64,000 nucleotides of DNA from PNNG01 sp964577055 (GTDB lineage: Bacteria; Bacteroidota; Bacteroidia; UBA7662). Made by a program: the position numbers and the translations under genes. Below are positions 7,825-15,156 of the stretch, piece after piece (position 1 is the stretch's first letter; the number at the start of each line of letters is the position of its first letter). Under the pieces are notes generated by a model. That model was not told where the DNA came from. It ran no database searches and saw only the letters and a list, made by a program, of their open reading frames with translations. The stretch covers positions 1 through 64,000 of the forward strand of contig CAZNWC010000010.1 of assembly GCA_964577055.1 (NCBI GenBank). Reading direction: 5' to 3'.

Positions 7825-8295
7825 ATGTCACGCATATTCGCATTGTGCATCTCGCTGCTGATTTTCACCGGCTGTTTGTCGCAAAAGCCTGAACAGCTAT
7901 CGTTCGAAATATTGCCAGTGCAGTTTGTTCCCATGTACAACGAATTGCCTGCCACCGTGTACGCAATCAACAGTCAGGCGGAATTTGATAGCCTCACGGC
8001 GCGTTTGCAATTGCAGTTCATAGACAACGAAATGGATTTGAGCGGGTATTACGCCACCCACACCCTCTTGTTGGTGTATGCCGGCTGGCAGCGCACCACC
8101 GGCTACCAACTCGACACCAAAATGCTCCTGCGCAAAGGACGCCAGGTGGGTGTACACGCAGTGCTACAAACACCCGGCGAAGGATGTTTGATGGCCGACA
8201 TGATTACTTTTCCCATGCAACTACTAGCAGTACCCAAAGGAAAGAAACGGGTATACCGCTTAGAAATGCAGCTGATGAGCAAGCCTTGCAGATAA
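7825..8295 (+). CDS. PrcB-like lipoprotein (first of two paralogs)
   Basis: A 156-residue lipoprotein: the signal peptide ends in the lipobox IFTGC (Cys about 17). The C-terminal 80 residues carry the pattern of the PrcB C-terminal domain: hydrophobic strand LLLVYAGWQRTTGY, a middle strand, a PGEGC cysteine motif, and the final strand FPMQLLAVPK. The family is named after a subunit of a Treponema protease complex; elsewhere its role is unknown. The next gene is a diverged copy in the same direction. Exposure on an envelope membrane is expected; function is not assigned. Confidence 0.7.
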   Translation: MSRIFALCISLLIFTGCLSQKPEQLSFEILPVQFVPMYNELPATVYAINSQAEFDSLTARLQLQFIDNEMDLSGYYATHTLLLVYAGWQRTTGYQLDTKMLLRKGRQVGVHAVLQTPGEGCLMADMITFPMQLLAVPKGKKRVYRLEMQLMSKPCR

Positions 8296-8347
8296 TTTTA
8301 ATATTTGTTATCAGGTTATTCAAGTGTAATCACCTATTACACTAACG

Positions 8348-8827
8348 TTGGAAAAGTTTGTGCGGAGGGCGCTATTGTTGTCCTTCATCCTATTGTTTTG
8401 GTCGTGTGCCGCGCAAAAGGCAAAACCTATTTTATTCGAAAATATCCAGGTACGCTACCAGTCGGCATACCACGAACAAGGCCCGAATGCCTACCTCATC
8501 AACACTTCTGCCGAGCTCGATGAGGTATTGAGTCGCCTCAAACTCACACCTGCTCCAGGCAGTATTGATTTGGCGGGTTTGTTGGCCGAGCAATCGTTGA
8601 TTTTGGTGTATGGCGGCAATCGTCCTACCGCTGGTCACAAGCTGCATGTGTTGAAAATCACGCAGCGCAAAAAGGAGTTGGTGATCAAAAGCCGCTTGTT
8701 TGTGCCTGGGGCCATTTGTTACGTGCCGCAGGTGATTTCCTATCCCTTGCAAGTGGTGGCCATTCCCAAGACCAATGGGGTATTGTTGACGCTTGATTTG
8801 TTGCAGAGTGGGCAGGATTGTAAGTAG
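8348..8827 (+). CDS. PrcB-like lipoprotein (second paralog)
   Basis: About 159 residues, sister of the gene 52 bp upstream. The frame has no ATG near its start; TTG at 8348 or GTG at 8360 must be used, and an in-frame stop at 8327 excludes anything longer. The signal peptide ends at a lipobox-like FWSC (Cys about 20). The domain repeats the same order: INTSAELDEVLSRLKL, LILVYGGNRPTAGHKL, VPGAICYVPQ, YPLQVVAIPK, with a final Cys near the C-terminus as in the paralog. The pair probably arose by tandem duplication. Function unknown. Confidence 0.65.
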   Translation: MEKFVRRALLLSFILLFWSCAAQKAKPILFENIQVRYQSAYHEQGPNAYLINTSAELDEVLSRLKLTPAPGSIDLAGLLAEQSLILVYGGNRPTAGHKLHVLKITQRKKELVIKSRLFVPGAICYVPQVISYPLQVVAIPKTNGVLLTLDLLQSGQDCK

Positions 8828-8903
8828 GGTGGGGGCACTGGGTGCCTGCGGCTGTCTGCCGACCGCCGCGCTTCGGCTTTGCTCCGAGACCCCGGCTAGC
8901 TGA
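8828..8903. repeat. Intergenic repeat related to 7631-7772
   Basis: GGTGGGGGCACTGGGTGCCT followed by GCGGCTGTCTGCCGACCGCCG shares long words with the repeat before the lipoprotein pair. Low-complexity pyrimidine-rich sequence follows to about 8980. Confidence 0.55.
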
Positions 8904-9000
8904 ATGGCTGAACCGCCTCCTCTATCATCCTTCCGCCTCCTTCCCCGCGCTCCTTGCCCCTTGCCCCACGGACGGCTAACCAAGCTGCCAAAATTTATTT

Positions 9001-9008
9001 TACCTTTG
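9001..9008 (+). promoter_or_regulatory. -7 promoter element TACCTTTG for the metal-efflux operon
   Basis: Exact match to TAnnTTTG, 4 bp before the GTG at 9013. If that start is correct the mRNA is nearly leaderless. Confidence 0.6.
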
Positions 9009-9012
9009 TTCA

Positions 9013-9393
9013 GTGAGGCTCATCAAAACATTGTGTTTGGCTTTTGCGCTTTTGCTCGTCTTGGGGCATCAGCTGGTTCCCCATATCCATGGGCACCAAG
9101 GCCTGCACAGCCCCGGCCTGTATGCCACCCAACACCAGCCCGATTTGCCCTGGTGGATGCAGCTTTTTAGTCTCGACCAAGGGGCCGAACACCTTGAACA
9201 TTTCCGGCAGAACCGCGAATCGGTCGCCGAAACAGCCGATTTACTCGACATGCCGCTCCCTATGATGTCGGCTTCGATTGCGTGGCTGGCGCCGGCGATA
9301 AACGTACAAATTCCCCTTACCGAACATCCTTTGCTGTCCGTCGCGCGTGGTTTTGCCACGGAGCACGGTTTGCGTGGACCTCCTGCTGTCTGA
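9013..9393 (+). CDS. Small exported His-containing protein before czcA
   Basis: 126 residues from a GTG. A hydrophobic signal segment (TLCLAFALLLVLG) is followed by HQLVPHIHGHQG, a histidine cluster suited to metal binding, and later acidic/His residues (EHLEHF). It has no cysteines outside the signal region. Small proteins like this often precede metal RND efflux genes in Bacteroidota. Sixty-two bases separate it from czcA, and it shares the promoter at 9001. A role in periplasmic metal binding or sensing is inferred from position and the HIHGH motif only. Confidence 0.65.
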   Translation: MRLIKTLCLAFALLLVLGHQLVPHIHGHQGLHSPGLYATQHQPDLPWWMQLFSLDQGAEHLEHFRQNRESVAETADLLDMPLPMMSASIAWLAPAINVQIPLTEHPLLSVARGFATEHGLRGPPAV

Positions 9394-9455
9394 TTTTTCA
9401 GGAGTAGTGGCCAGACATTAGACGCGGCCAGAGGTTTCATTTACACGCAAGATAT

Positions 9456-12400
9456 ATGTTCGATAAAATCATTCATTTCAGCATCCACAACAAGCTGTTG
9501 GTAGGTCTCATGGTCGCCCTATTGGCCGCCTGGGGCATCTATTCGGCCAGTCACCTGCCGCTCGATGCCGTGCCCGACATCACCAACAACCAGGTGCAAG
9601 TGGTCACCGTTTCGCCGGCCCTGGCCCCCCAGGAAGTCGAAAAATTCATCACCTATCCCGTAGAAATTGCCATGGCCAACCTGCCCGGGGTGGAAATGGT
9701 GCGCAGCATTTCGCGTTACGGTTTGAGCGTGGTCACCATCATTTTTGAAGAAGATTATCCCACCCTCGACGCCCGTCAGCTGGTCGATGAAAAATTGGTA
9801 GGCCTCCAAGGCGAGCTCGATGCCCGTTTTGGCCAGCCCTATATGATGCCTATCACCACGGGTTTGGGCGAAATTTACCAATACACCCTCGAGCCGGAGC
9901 CCGGCTACGAAGACAAATTCAACGCCATGGAGCTGCGCTCTTTGCAAGATTGGCTCGTAAAACGCCGCATGGCCGGGGTGGAAGGCGTGGTGGATGTGAG
10001 CAGTTTTGGGGGATTCCTCAAACAATACGAAGTGGCCGTAGATGCCGAGCAACTGCGGAGCTTCAACCTCACCATTGCCGAGGTTTTCGATGCCGTGCAG
10101 CAAAGCAACGGCAATGCAGGGGGTAGCTACATCGAAAAGGGTCCGCAGGCCTACTACATCCGCGCCGAAGGCTTGATCAAATCGCCCGAAGAACTCCAGG
10201 AGGTGGTGGTGGCTTACCGCGGCGGCCTGCCAGTAAAACTGGGACAGGTGGCCCGGGTGGGACTGGGCAGCGCCATCCGCTATGGCGCCATGACCCAAGA
10301 TGGCAAGGGCGAGGCTGTGGGCGGCATCGTACTCATGCTCAAAGGGGCCAACGCTAGCGAAACGCTAACGGCGGTGCACGAGCGCATGAACGAAATCAAA
10401 AAAACGTTGCCCGAAGGCGTGCGTTTGGTGCCTTTCCTCGACCGATCGGTATTGGTGAACAAGGTGATTGGCACGGTAAGCAAAAACCTCGTAGAAGGTG
10501 GACTCATCGTGGTGTTCATCCTCATTTTGCTCATGGGCAATTTGCGGGCAGGTTTGGTGGTGGCTTCGGTCATTCCCCTGGCCATGTTGTTTGCCCTCAG
10601 CATGATGCGGGTGTTTGGCGTAAGTGCCAACCTCATGAGCCTGGGCGCCATCGACTTCGGCTTGATTGTCGACGGGGCCGTGATCATCGTAGAAAGCATC
10701 GTCCACCGCCTGCATTCTCGGCACAGCGACCAAAAATTGACACGGCGCGAAATGGACGGACTGGTTTACGATGCTTCTTCGCGCATCCGCAGTTCGGCGG
10801 CCTTTGGCGAAATCATCATCCTCATTGTGTACCTGCCCATTTTGGCCTTGGTAGGGGTTGAAGGCAAAATGTTCAAGCCCATGGCCCTCACGGTAGGCTT
10901 CGCCATTTTGGGAGCCCTCCTTTTGTCGCTCACCTATGTGCCCATGATGAGCGCTTTGGTGCTGAGTCGCAAACGCCAAGACCAACCCAATTTCAGCGAC
11001 AAACTCATGGCGGTTTTCCAGCGCTGGTATCAGCCCATCATACACATCGCCTTGAGCCAGCCCAAAAAAGTAGTGCTTACCACCTTGTTGGTTTTTGTGG
11101 CCAGCATCGCTTTGTTCACCCGCTTGGGTGCGGTGTTTATTCCCAACCTCGAAGAAGGTGATTTGGCCATGCAGATGGCCATTACGCCCGGCAGCTCGCT
11201 CGACGAAAGTGTGCGCATGAGCACCAAGGCCGAACAGTTGCTGTTGGCCAATTTCCCCGAAGTGCGCGGGGTGGTGAGCAAAATTGGCACGGCAGAAATT
11301 CCTACCGACCCCATGGCCGTGGAAGATGCCGACATCATGATTTTGCTCAAACCCAAAGACGATTGGGTGAGTGCCGATAACCGCGAGGATTTGGCCGAAA
11401 AAATGAAAGAGGTGCTGTCGGACCTGCCCGGAGTGAGTTTCGAATTTACCCAACCCATACAGCTCCGCTTCAACGAGCTGCTCACGGGGGTGAAAAGCGA
11501 TATAGCCGTGCAAATTTACGGCGATGACCTGGCGCTATTGGCCGATAAGGCCGAGGAAGTGGCCGCCATTGTACGCCAGGTAGATGGGGCGGGCGACGTG
11601 TTGGTGCAGGCCACCGAAGGCTTGCCCCAATTGCAAGTCCGCTGGAACCGCGCCCGTTTGGCTAGTTACGGACTGCACATCGAAGAGGTAAACCGCCAGC
11701 TGCAATTGGCCTATGCCGGGGGCGTGGCCTCAAGGGTGTACGAAGGCGAAGCGCGTTACGATTTGGTGGTGCGATTGTCGCACGAAAAGCGGCACGATCC
11801 CGAAGGCGTAGGCCGCCTGCCCATCCGTGCGGCCGGTGGGGAGCTGGTGCCCTTGGGAGCCCTGGCCGACATCGCCATTGAAGAAGGCCCCATGCTGGTG
11901 AGCCGCCAAAACACCAAACGCTATGTGAATGTATTGGTGAATGTGCGGGGCCGGGACATGCAGTCGGTGGTCGACGACATCAGCAGCCGCATTGAGCGCG
12001 AAGTACGTTTGCCGGCCGGCTATTATTTTCATTACGGCGGGCAATTCGAAAATTTGCAGGCAGCCTCGCGCCGCTTGAGCATTGCCGTACCGGTGGCATT
12101 GTTCCTCATCTTGCTGCTGCTGTATTTTACCTTCGACAGCTTCACGCAGGCCCTGCTCATTTTTTCGGCCATTCCCCTTTCGGCCATTGGCGGAATAGCC
12201 GCCCTGTGGTTGCGCGATTTGCCCTTCAGCATCAGTGCGGGCGTGGGCTTCATTGCCCTGTTTGGGGTGGCGGTGCTCAATGGCATTGTGCTCATTGGGC
12301 AATTCAACCAGCTCAAAAAAGAAGGCATGGCCGATGTGAAAGAACGCATCAGGCTGGGCACAGCGGTGCGTTTGCGTCCGGTACTCATGACCGCGGCCGT

Positions 12401-13766
12401 GGCTTCGCTGGGATTTCTGCCCATGGCCCTGAGCACCTCGGCAGGGGGTGAGGTGCAGCGGCCCTTGGCCACCGTGGTAATTGGGGGATTGGTGAGCGCT
12501 ACTTTCTTGACACTCCTCGTGCTGCCCTCCCTATACCTGCTGCTCGAAAGTGGAGCCCATCGCTTGGGCAAAAAAGCCGTGGCATTGCCTGTTTTGTTGT
12601 GCGTACTGCTGCTGGGCAGCACGGCACAGGCGCAAGACAGCACTTTAACGCTCGACGGGGCCGTGAAAATAGCCCTGCAGCAGCATCCCGACCTCCAACA
12701 GGCCCGCCTCCAGCTCGAGGCCAGCAAGGCACGGCAGGGACTGGCCTTTGAAGTGGGTGAAACGCAAATCGGCTACGACCGTGGACAAATCAACTACCAA
12801 TTGCTCGACCGCAATGTGAGCATTTTCCAACCCCTGGGCAATCCCTTGGCCATGGGTGCCGACTACCGCTACCGCCGCATGAGCACCCAATTGGCAAGCG
12901 ACCAGCTGGCTGCCGAGCAAAACCGCGTGGTGCGGCAAGTACGCGATGCCTGGTTGCAGGCCGCCTGGCTGCAAGAGCGTGGCCGTTTGTTGGGCGAACA
13001 GTTGGCCCTCTATGCCCGCTTTGAAAAGATGGTCGATTTGCGCTACAGCACCGGCAGCATCAGCTTGCTGGCCAAATCGCTTGCCGAACAGCGCTACGAA
13101 AACCTGCGCTGGCAGTTGGCACAGCTTGAGCTCGAACGACAGGCGGCCTTGCGTACCCTCACCGCTTTGCTGCAATTGCCCGATCCGCCTGTTTTGGCCG
13201 CCTGGCCCGACGCAGCGCCTACCATCGCAGCCGAACAAACCAAACAAGCGCCGCAATTGCGCCTGTTGGCGGCCCGCGAGTCCTTGGCCGAGCAACAAAA
13301 ACGACTGGCGGCAGCCAATTTTGCACCTACCTTCGGTGTGGGCTATTTCAACCAAACCCTCGAACAAGTGGCGGGTTTCCAGGGCATCCAAGTCACAGTG
13401 GGCATACCGCTGGCCTTTGCCGGTCGGCGTGCCGAGTACAGGGCCTCCCGTTTTGAGTTGGCGGCCGCCCGGCAGGGCAAACAAGCCGGTGAGCTAAGCT
13501 ACCGCTACCAGCGCGAACAGGCCTTGCGTGAAGTAGATGTGCAACGTGAGCGCCTGGCCTACTACCGCGAAACAGCCATGCCCCGGGCCGAAGCCATTTT
13601 GCGGCAGGCCAACAGTTTGTTTCAGCAGGGCGAGATCGAATATTTTGAGTACCTGCAAAGTTTGGATGCCGTTTTGGCGGTCAAGCTCGACCAATTGCAA
13701 TTAGAATTAAGCTATCACCAGGCCGTCAACCGTTTGGCCGAAATCAACAATACCTATGGCTACTAA
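9456..13766 (+). CDS. czcA: CzcA-type heavy-metal RND pump fused to CzcC/TolC-like channel
   Basis: A 1436-residue fusion. Residues about 1-1035 form an HME-family RND transporter: N-terminal helix (IHNKLLVGLMVALLAAWGIY), periplasmic PN/PC domains, and the helix-4 motif DFGLIVDGAVIIVES. The DFG...DGA pattern is the one seen in Co/Zn/Cd/Ni pumps rather than Cu/Ag pumps. After a linker with a second hydrophobic segment (VALPVLLCVLLLGSTAQAQ, about 1037-1055), residues 1060-1436 are an outer-membrane-factor domain with the usual coiled helices (LDGAVKIALQQHPDLQQARL). Separate proteins do these jobs in Proteobacteria; the fused form is common in Bacteroidota. It overlaps czcB by 11 bp, so the three parts of the tripartite efflux system are co-expressed. 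Confidence 0.95.
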   Translation: MFDKIIHFSIHNKLLVGLMVALLAAWGIYSASHLPLDAVPDITNNQVQVVTVSPALAPQEVEKFITYPVEIAMANLPGVEMVRSISRYGLSVVTIIFEEDYPTLDARQLVDEKLVGLQGELDARFGQPYMMPITTGLGEIYQYTLEPEPGYEDKFNAMELRSLQDWLVKRRMAGVEGVVDVSSFGGFLKQYEVAVDAEQLRSFNLTIAEVFDAVQQSNGNAGGSYIEKGPQAYYIRAEGLIKSPEELQEVVVAYRGGLPVKLGQVARVGLGSAIRYGAMTQDGKGEAVGGIVLMLKGANASETLTAVHERMNEIKKTLPEGVRLVPFLDRSVLVNKVIGTVSKNLVEGGLIVVFILILLMGNLRAGLVVASVIPLAMLFALSMMRVFGVSANLMSLGAIDFGLIVDGAVIIVESIVHRLHSRHSDQKLTRREMDGLVYDASSRIRSSAAFGEIIILIVYLPILALVGVEGKMFKPMALTVGFAILGALLLSLTYVPMMSALVLSRKRQDQPNFSDKLMAVFQRWYQPIIHIALSQPKKVVLTTLLVFVASIALFTRLGAVFIPNLEEGDLAMQMAITPGSSLDESVRMSTKAEQLLLANFPEVRGVVSKIGTAEIPTDPMAVEDADIMILLKPKDDWVSADNREDLAEKMKEVLSDLPGVSFEFTQPIQLRFNELLTGVKSDIAVQIYGDDLALLADKAEEVAAIVRQVDGAGDVLVQATEGLPQLQVRWNRARLASYGLHIEEVNRQLQLAYAGGVASRVYEGEARYDLVVRLSHEKRHDPEGVGRLPIRAAGGELVPLGALADIAIEEGPMLVSRQNTKRYVNVLVNVRGRDMQSVVDDISSRIEREVRLPAGYYFHYGGQFENLQAASRRLSIAVPVALFLILLLLYFTFDSFTQALLIFSAIPLSAIGGIAALWLRDLPFSISAGVGFIALFGVAVLNGIVLIGQFNQLKKEGMADVKERIRLGTAVRLRPVLMTAAVASLGFLPMALSTSAGGEVQRPLATVVIGGLVSATFLTLLVLPSLYLLLESGAHRLGKKAVALPVLLCVLLLGSTAQAQDSTLTLDGAVKIALQQHPDLQQARLQLEASKARQGLAFEVGETQIGYDRGQINYQLLDRNVSIFQPLGNPLAMGADYRYRRMSTQLASDQLAAEQNRVVRQVRDAWLQAAWLQERGRLLGEQLALYARFEKMVDLRYSTGSISLLAKSLAEQRYENLRWQLAQLELERQAALRTLTALLQLPDPPVLAAWPDAAPTIAAEQTKQAPQLRLLAARESLAEQQKRLAAANFAPTFGVGYFNQTLEQVAGFQGIQVTVGIPLAFAGRRAEYRASRFELAAARQGKQAGELSYRYQREQALREVDVQRERLAYYRETAMPRAEAILRQANSLFQQGEIEYFEYLQSLDAVLAVKLDQLQLELSYHQAVNRLAEINNTYGY

Positions 13767-14889
13767 ATATTTCCCGCTTTTGCTGCTTGTGCTGGCGGCC
13801 TGCGGAAACAATACCACCGAAACCACTGAAACGGCCGACAACCTGCCCCAAAACCAGGTGGCCTTGAGCGAAAGCCAGTTGGCGCAAATGGAGTTTAAGG
13901 TCGATACCCTGTCCTTTGCAAGCCTCGGAAACAGCATCGCTGCCAATGGCATGATCGACGTGCCGCCCCAAAACCGGGCATTGATTCACCCACCCGTAGG
14001 CGCTTATGTGCAAGAATTGCGCGTAAAAGTGGGCCAGCGGGTGCGCAAAGGTGAAGTGCTGGCCATTTTGGAGCATCCCGATGTGCTCGAATTGCAACGC
14101 CGCTACCTCGATGCCAAAGCCCAGTATGCCTTCCAGCTGAAGGAATTTGCCCGGCAAGAAGAACTGGCCCGCGAGCAGGCAACGGCCGTGCGGCAACTCG
14201 ACAAAGCCCGGGCCGACCTGGCCTCTGCCGCCGCCTTGCAAGCAGCACTTGAAGCCCAGTTGAGCCGTTTGGGCATCGATGCTGCCAGCCTCAAGGCCGA
14301 AAGCTTGCACCGGCAGCTCCAACTCAAAGCACCTTTCGAGGGCTTCATTACCCAGGTCGACGCGCAATTGGGACAATTTGTGGGTGCCGATAAGCCGGTT
14401 TTGGCCATGCTCAACAAAGAACATTTGCATGTTGAACTCGAAGTGTTTGAACGCGATTTGGGCAGCATTGCAAACGGACAAAAAATCACCTTTTCGCTCA
14501 CCAATATGCCCGGCAAGACCTATACCGGCGATGTGTTTTTGGTGGGACAAACCCTCGATCCGGTGAAGCGTTCGGTGATGGTGCACGGCCACATCGACCA
14601 GGAAAACGACCCTGTTTTGCGCCCCGGCCTGTTTGTTACAGCCCGTTTGTTGGGTGCTTCTTCGCGTTTGCCTGTTTTGCCCGAAAGTGCCATTGTGCGC
14701 GTGGGCGAGCAGGAAATTGCTTTCAGGCAATTGGAAAAGGGCAAGTTTGAGCGTGTGGTACTCAGTGTACTGATGCGTGCCGATGGTCAAGTAGGTGTGG
14801 CAGGCGATTGGCCCGCGAACAGCAGCTGGGTCACCGCTGGCGCCCACCGCCTCGAAGCCACCTGGCAAGCGCGTTTCAGCGAAGAATAG
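13756..14889 (+). CDS. czcB: RND efflux periplasmic adaptor lipoprotein (CzcB-type)
   Basis: 377 residues with a lipobox VLAAC (Cys about 16). The order of the membrane-fusion-protein fold is visible: lipoyl half-motifs (VGAYVQELRVKVGQRVRKGE at about 76-95, and LKAPFEGFITQVDAQLGQFV after the hairpin), an alpha-helical hairpin of about 90 residues rich in Gln/Glu/Ala, a beta-barrel domain (VELEVFERDLGSIANGQKI) and a membrane-proximal domain. It bridges the inner-membrane pump and the channel domain of CzcA. It starts inside the 3' end of czcA. No His-rich metal-binding extension is present. Confidence 0.93.
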   Translation: MATKYFPLLLLVLAACGNNTTETTETADNLPQNQVALSESQLAQMEFKVDTLSFASLGNSIAANGMIDVPPQNRALIHPPVGAYVQELRVKVGQRVRKGEVLAILEHPDVLELQRRYLDAKAQYAFQLKEFARQEELAREQATAVRQLDKARADLASAAALQAALEAQLSRLGIDAASLKAESLHRQLQLKAPFEGFITQVDAQLGQFVGADKPVLAMLNKEHLHVELEVFERDLGSIANGQKITFSLTNMPGKTYTGDVFLVGQTLDPVKRSVMVHGHIDQENDPVLRPGLFVTARLLGASSRLPVLPESAIVRVGEQEIAFRQLEKGKFERVVLSVLMRADGQVGVAGDWPANSSWVTAGAHRLEATWQARFSEE

Positions 14890-14913
14890 TAGGTCGATGG
14901 CTGAAAGAGAACA

Positions 14914-15130
14914 GCCGACAGCAGTTCAGCCTTTGGCGTTCTGCTGTCGGCGTTTAGCGTTCTGCATTCAGCTGTCAGCCAAAAGCTGAATAGCTGCTTG
15001 CCGTCCGCTGCAGGCGTCCACAGCGGCGTCAGCCACCCCCACGGGCCGTCAGGCCACCCCCAGAAGCGTAGCTTCATCAACAGCCCGCCAGCCGACTACA
15101 GAAGCGTCAGCTTCATTAACAGGCCGCTAG
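14914..15130. repeat. Intergenic hairpin and word array between convergent genes
   Basis: GCCGACAGCAG (14914-14924) is perfectly complementary to CTGCTGTCGGC (14941-14951). Then come GCGTTTAGCGTTCTGCATTC words (related to 4431-4475) and two copies of AGAAGCGT..AGCTTCAT.AACAG near 15063 and 15102. The stretch lies between czcB and polA, which point at each other, and may act as a transcription barrier. No gene is seen. Confidence 0.6.
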
Positions 15131-15156
15131 GCCATCCACAGCCCGCCAGGGCCCCA

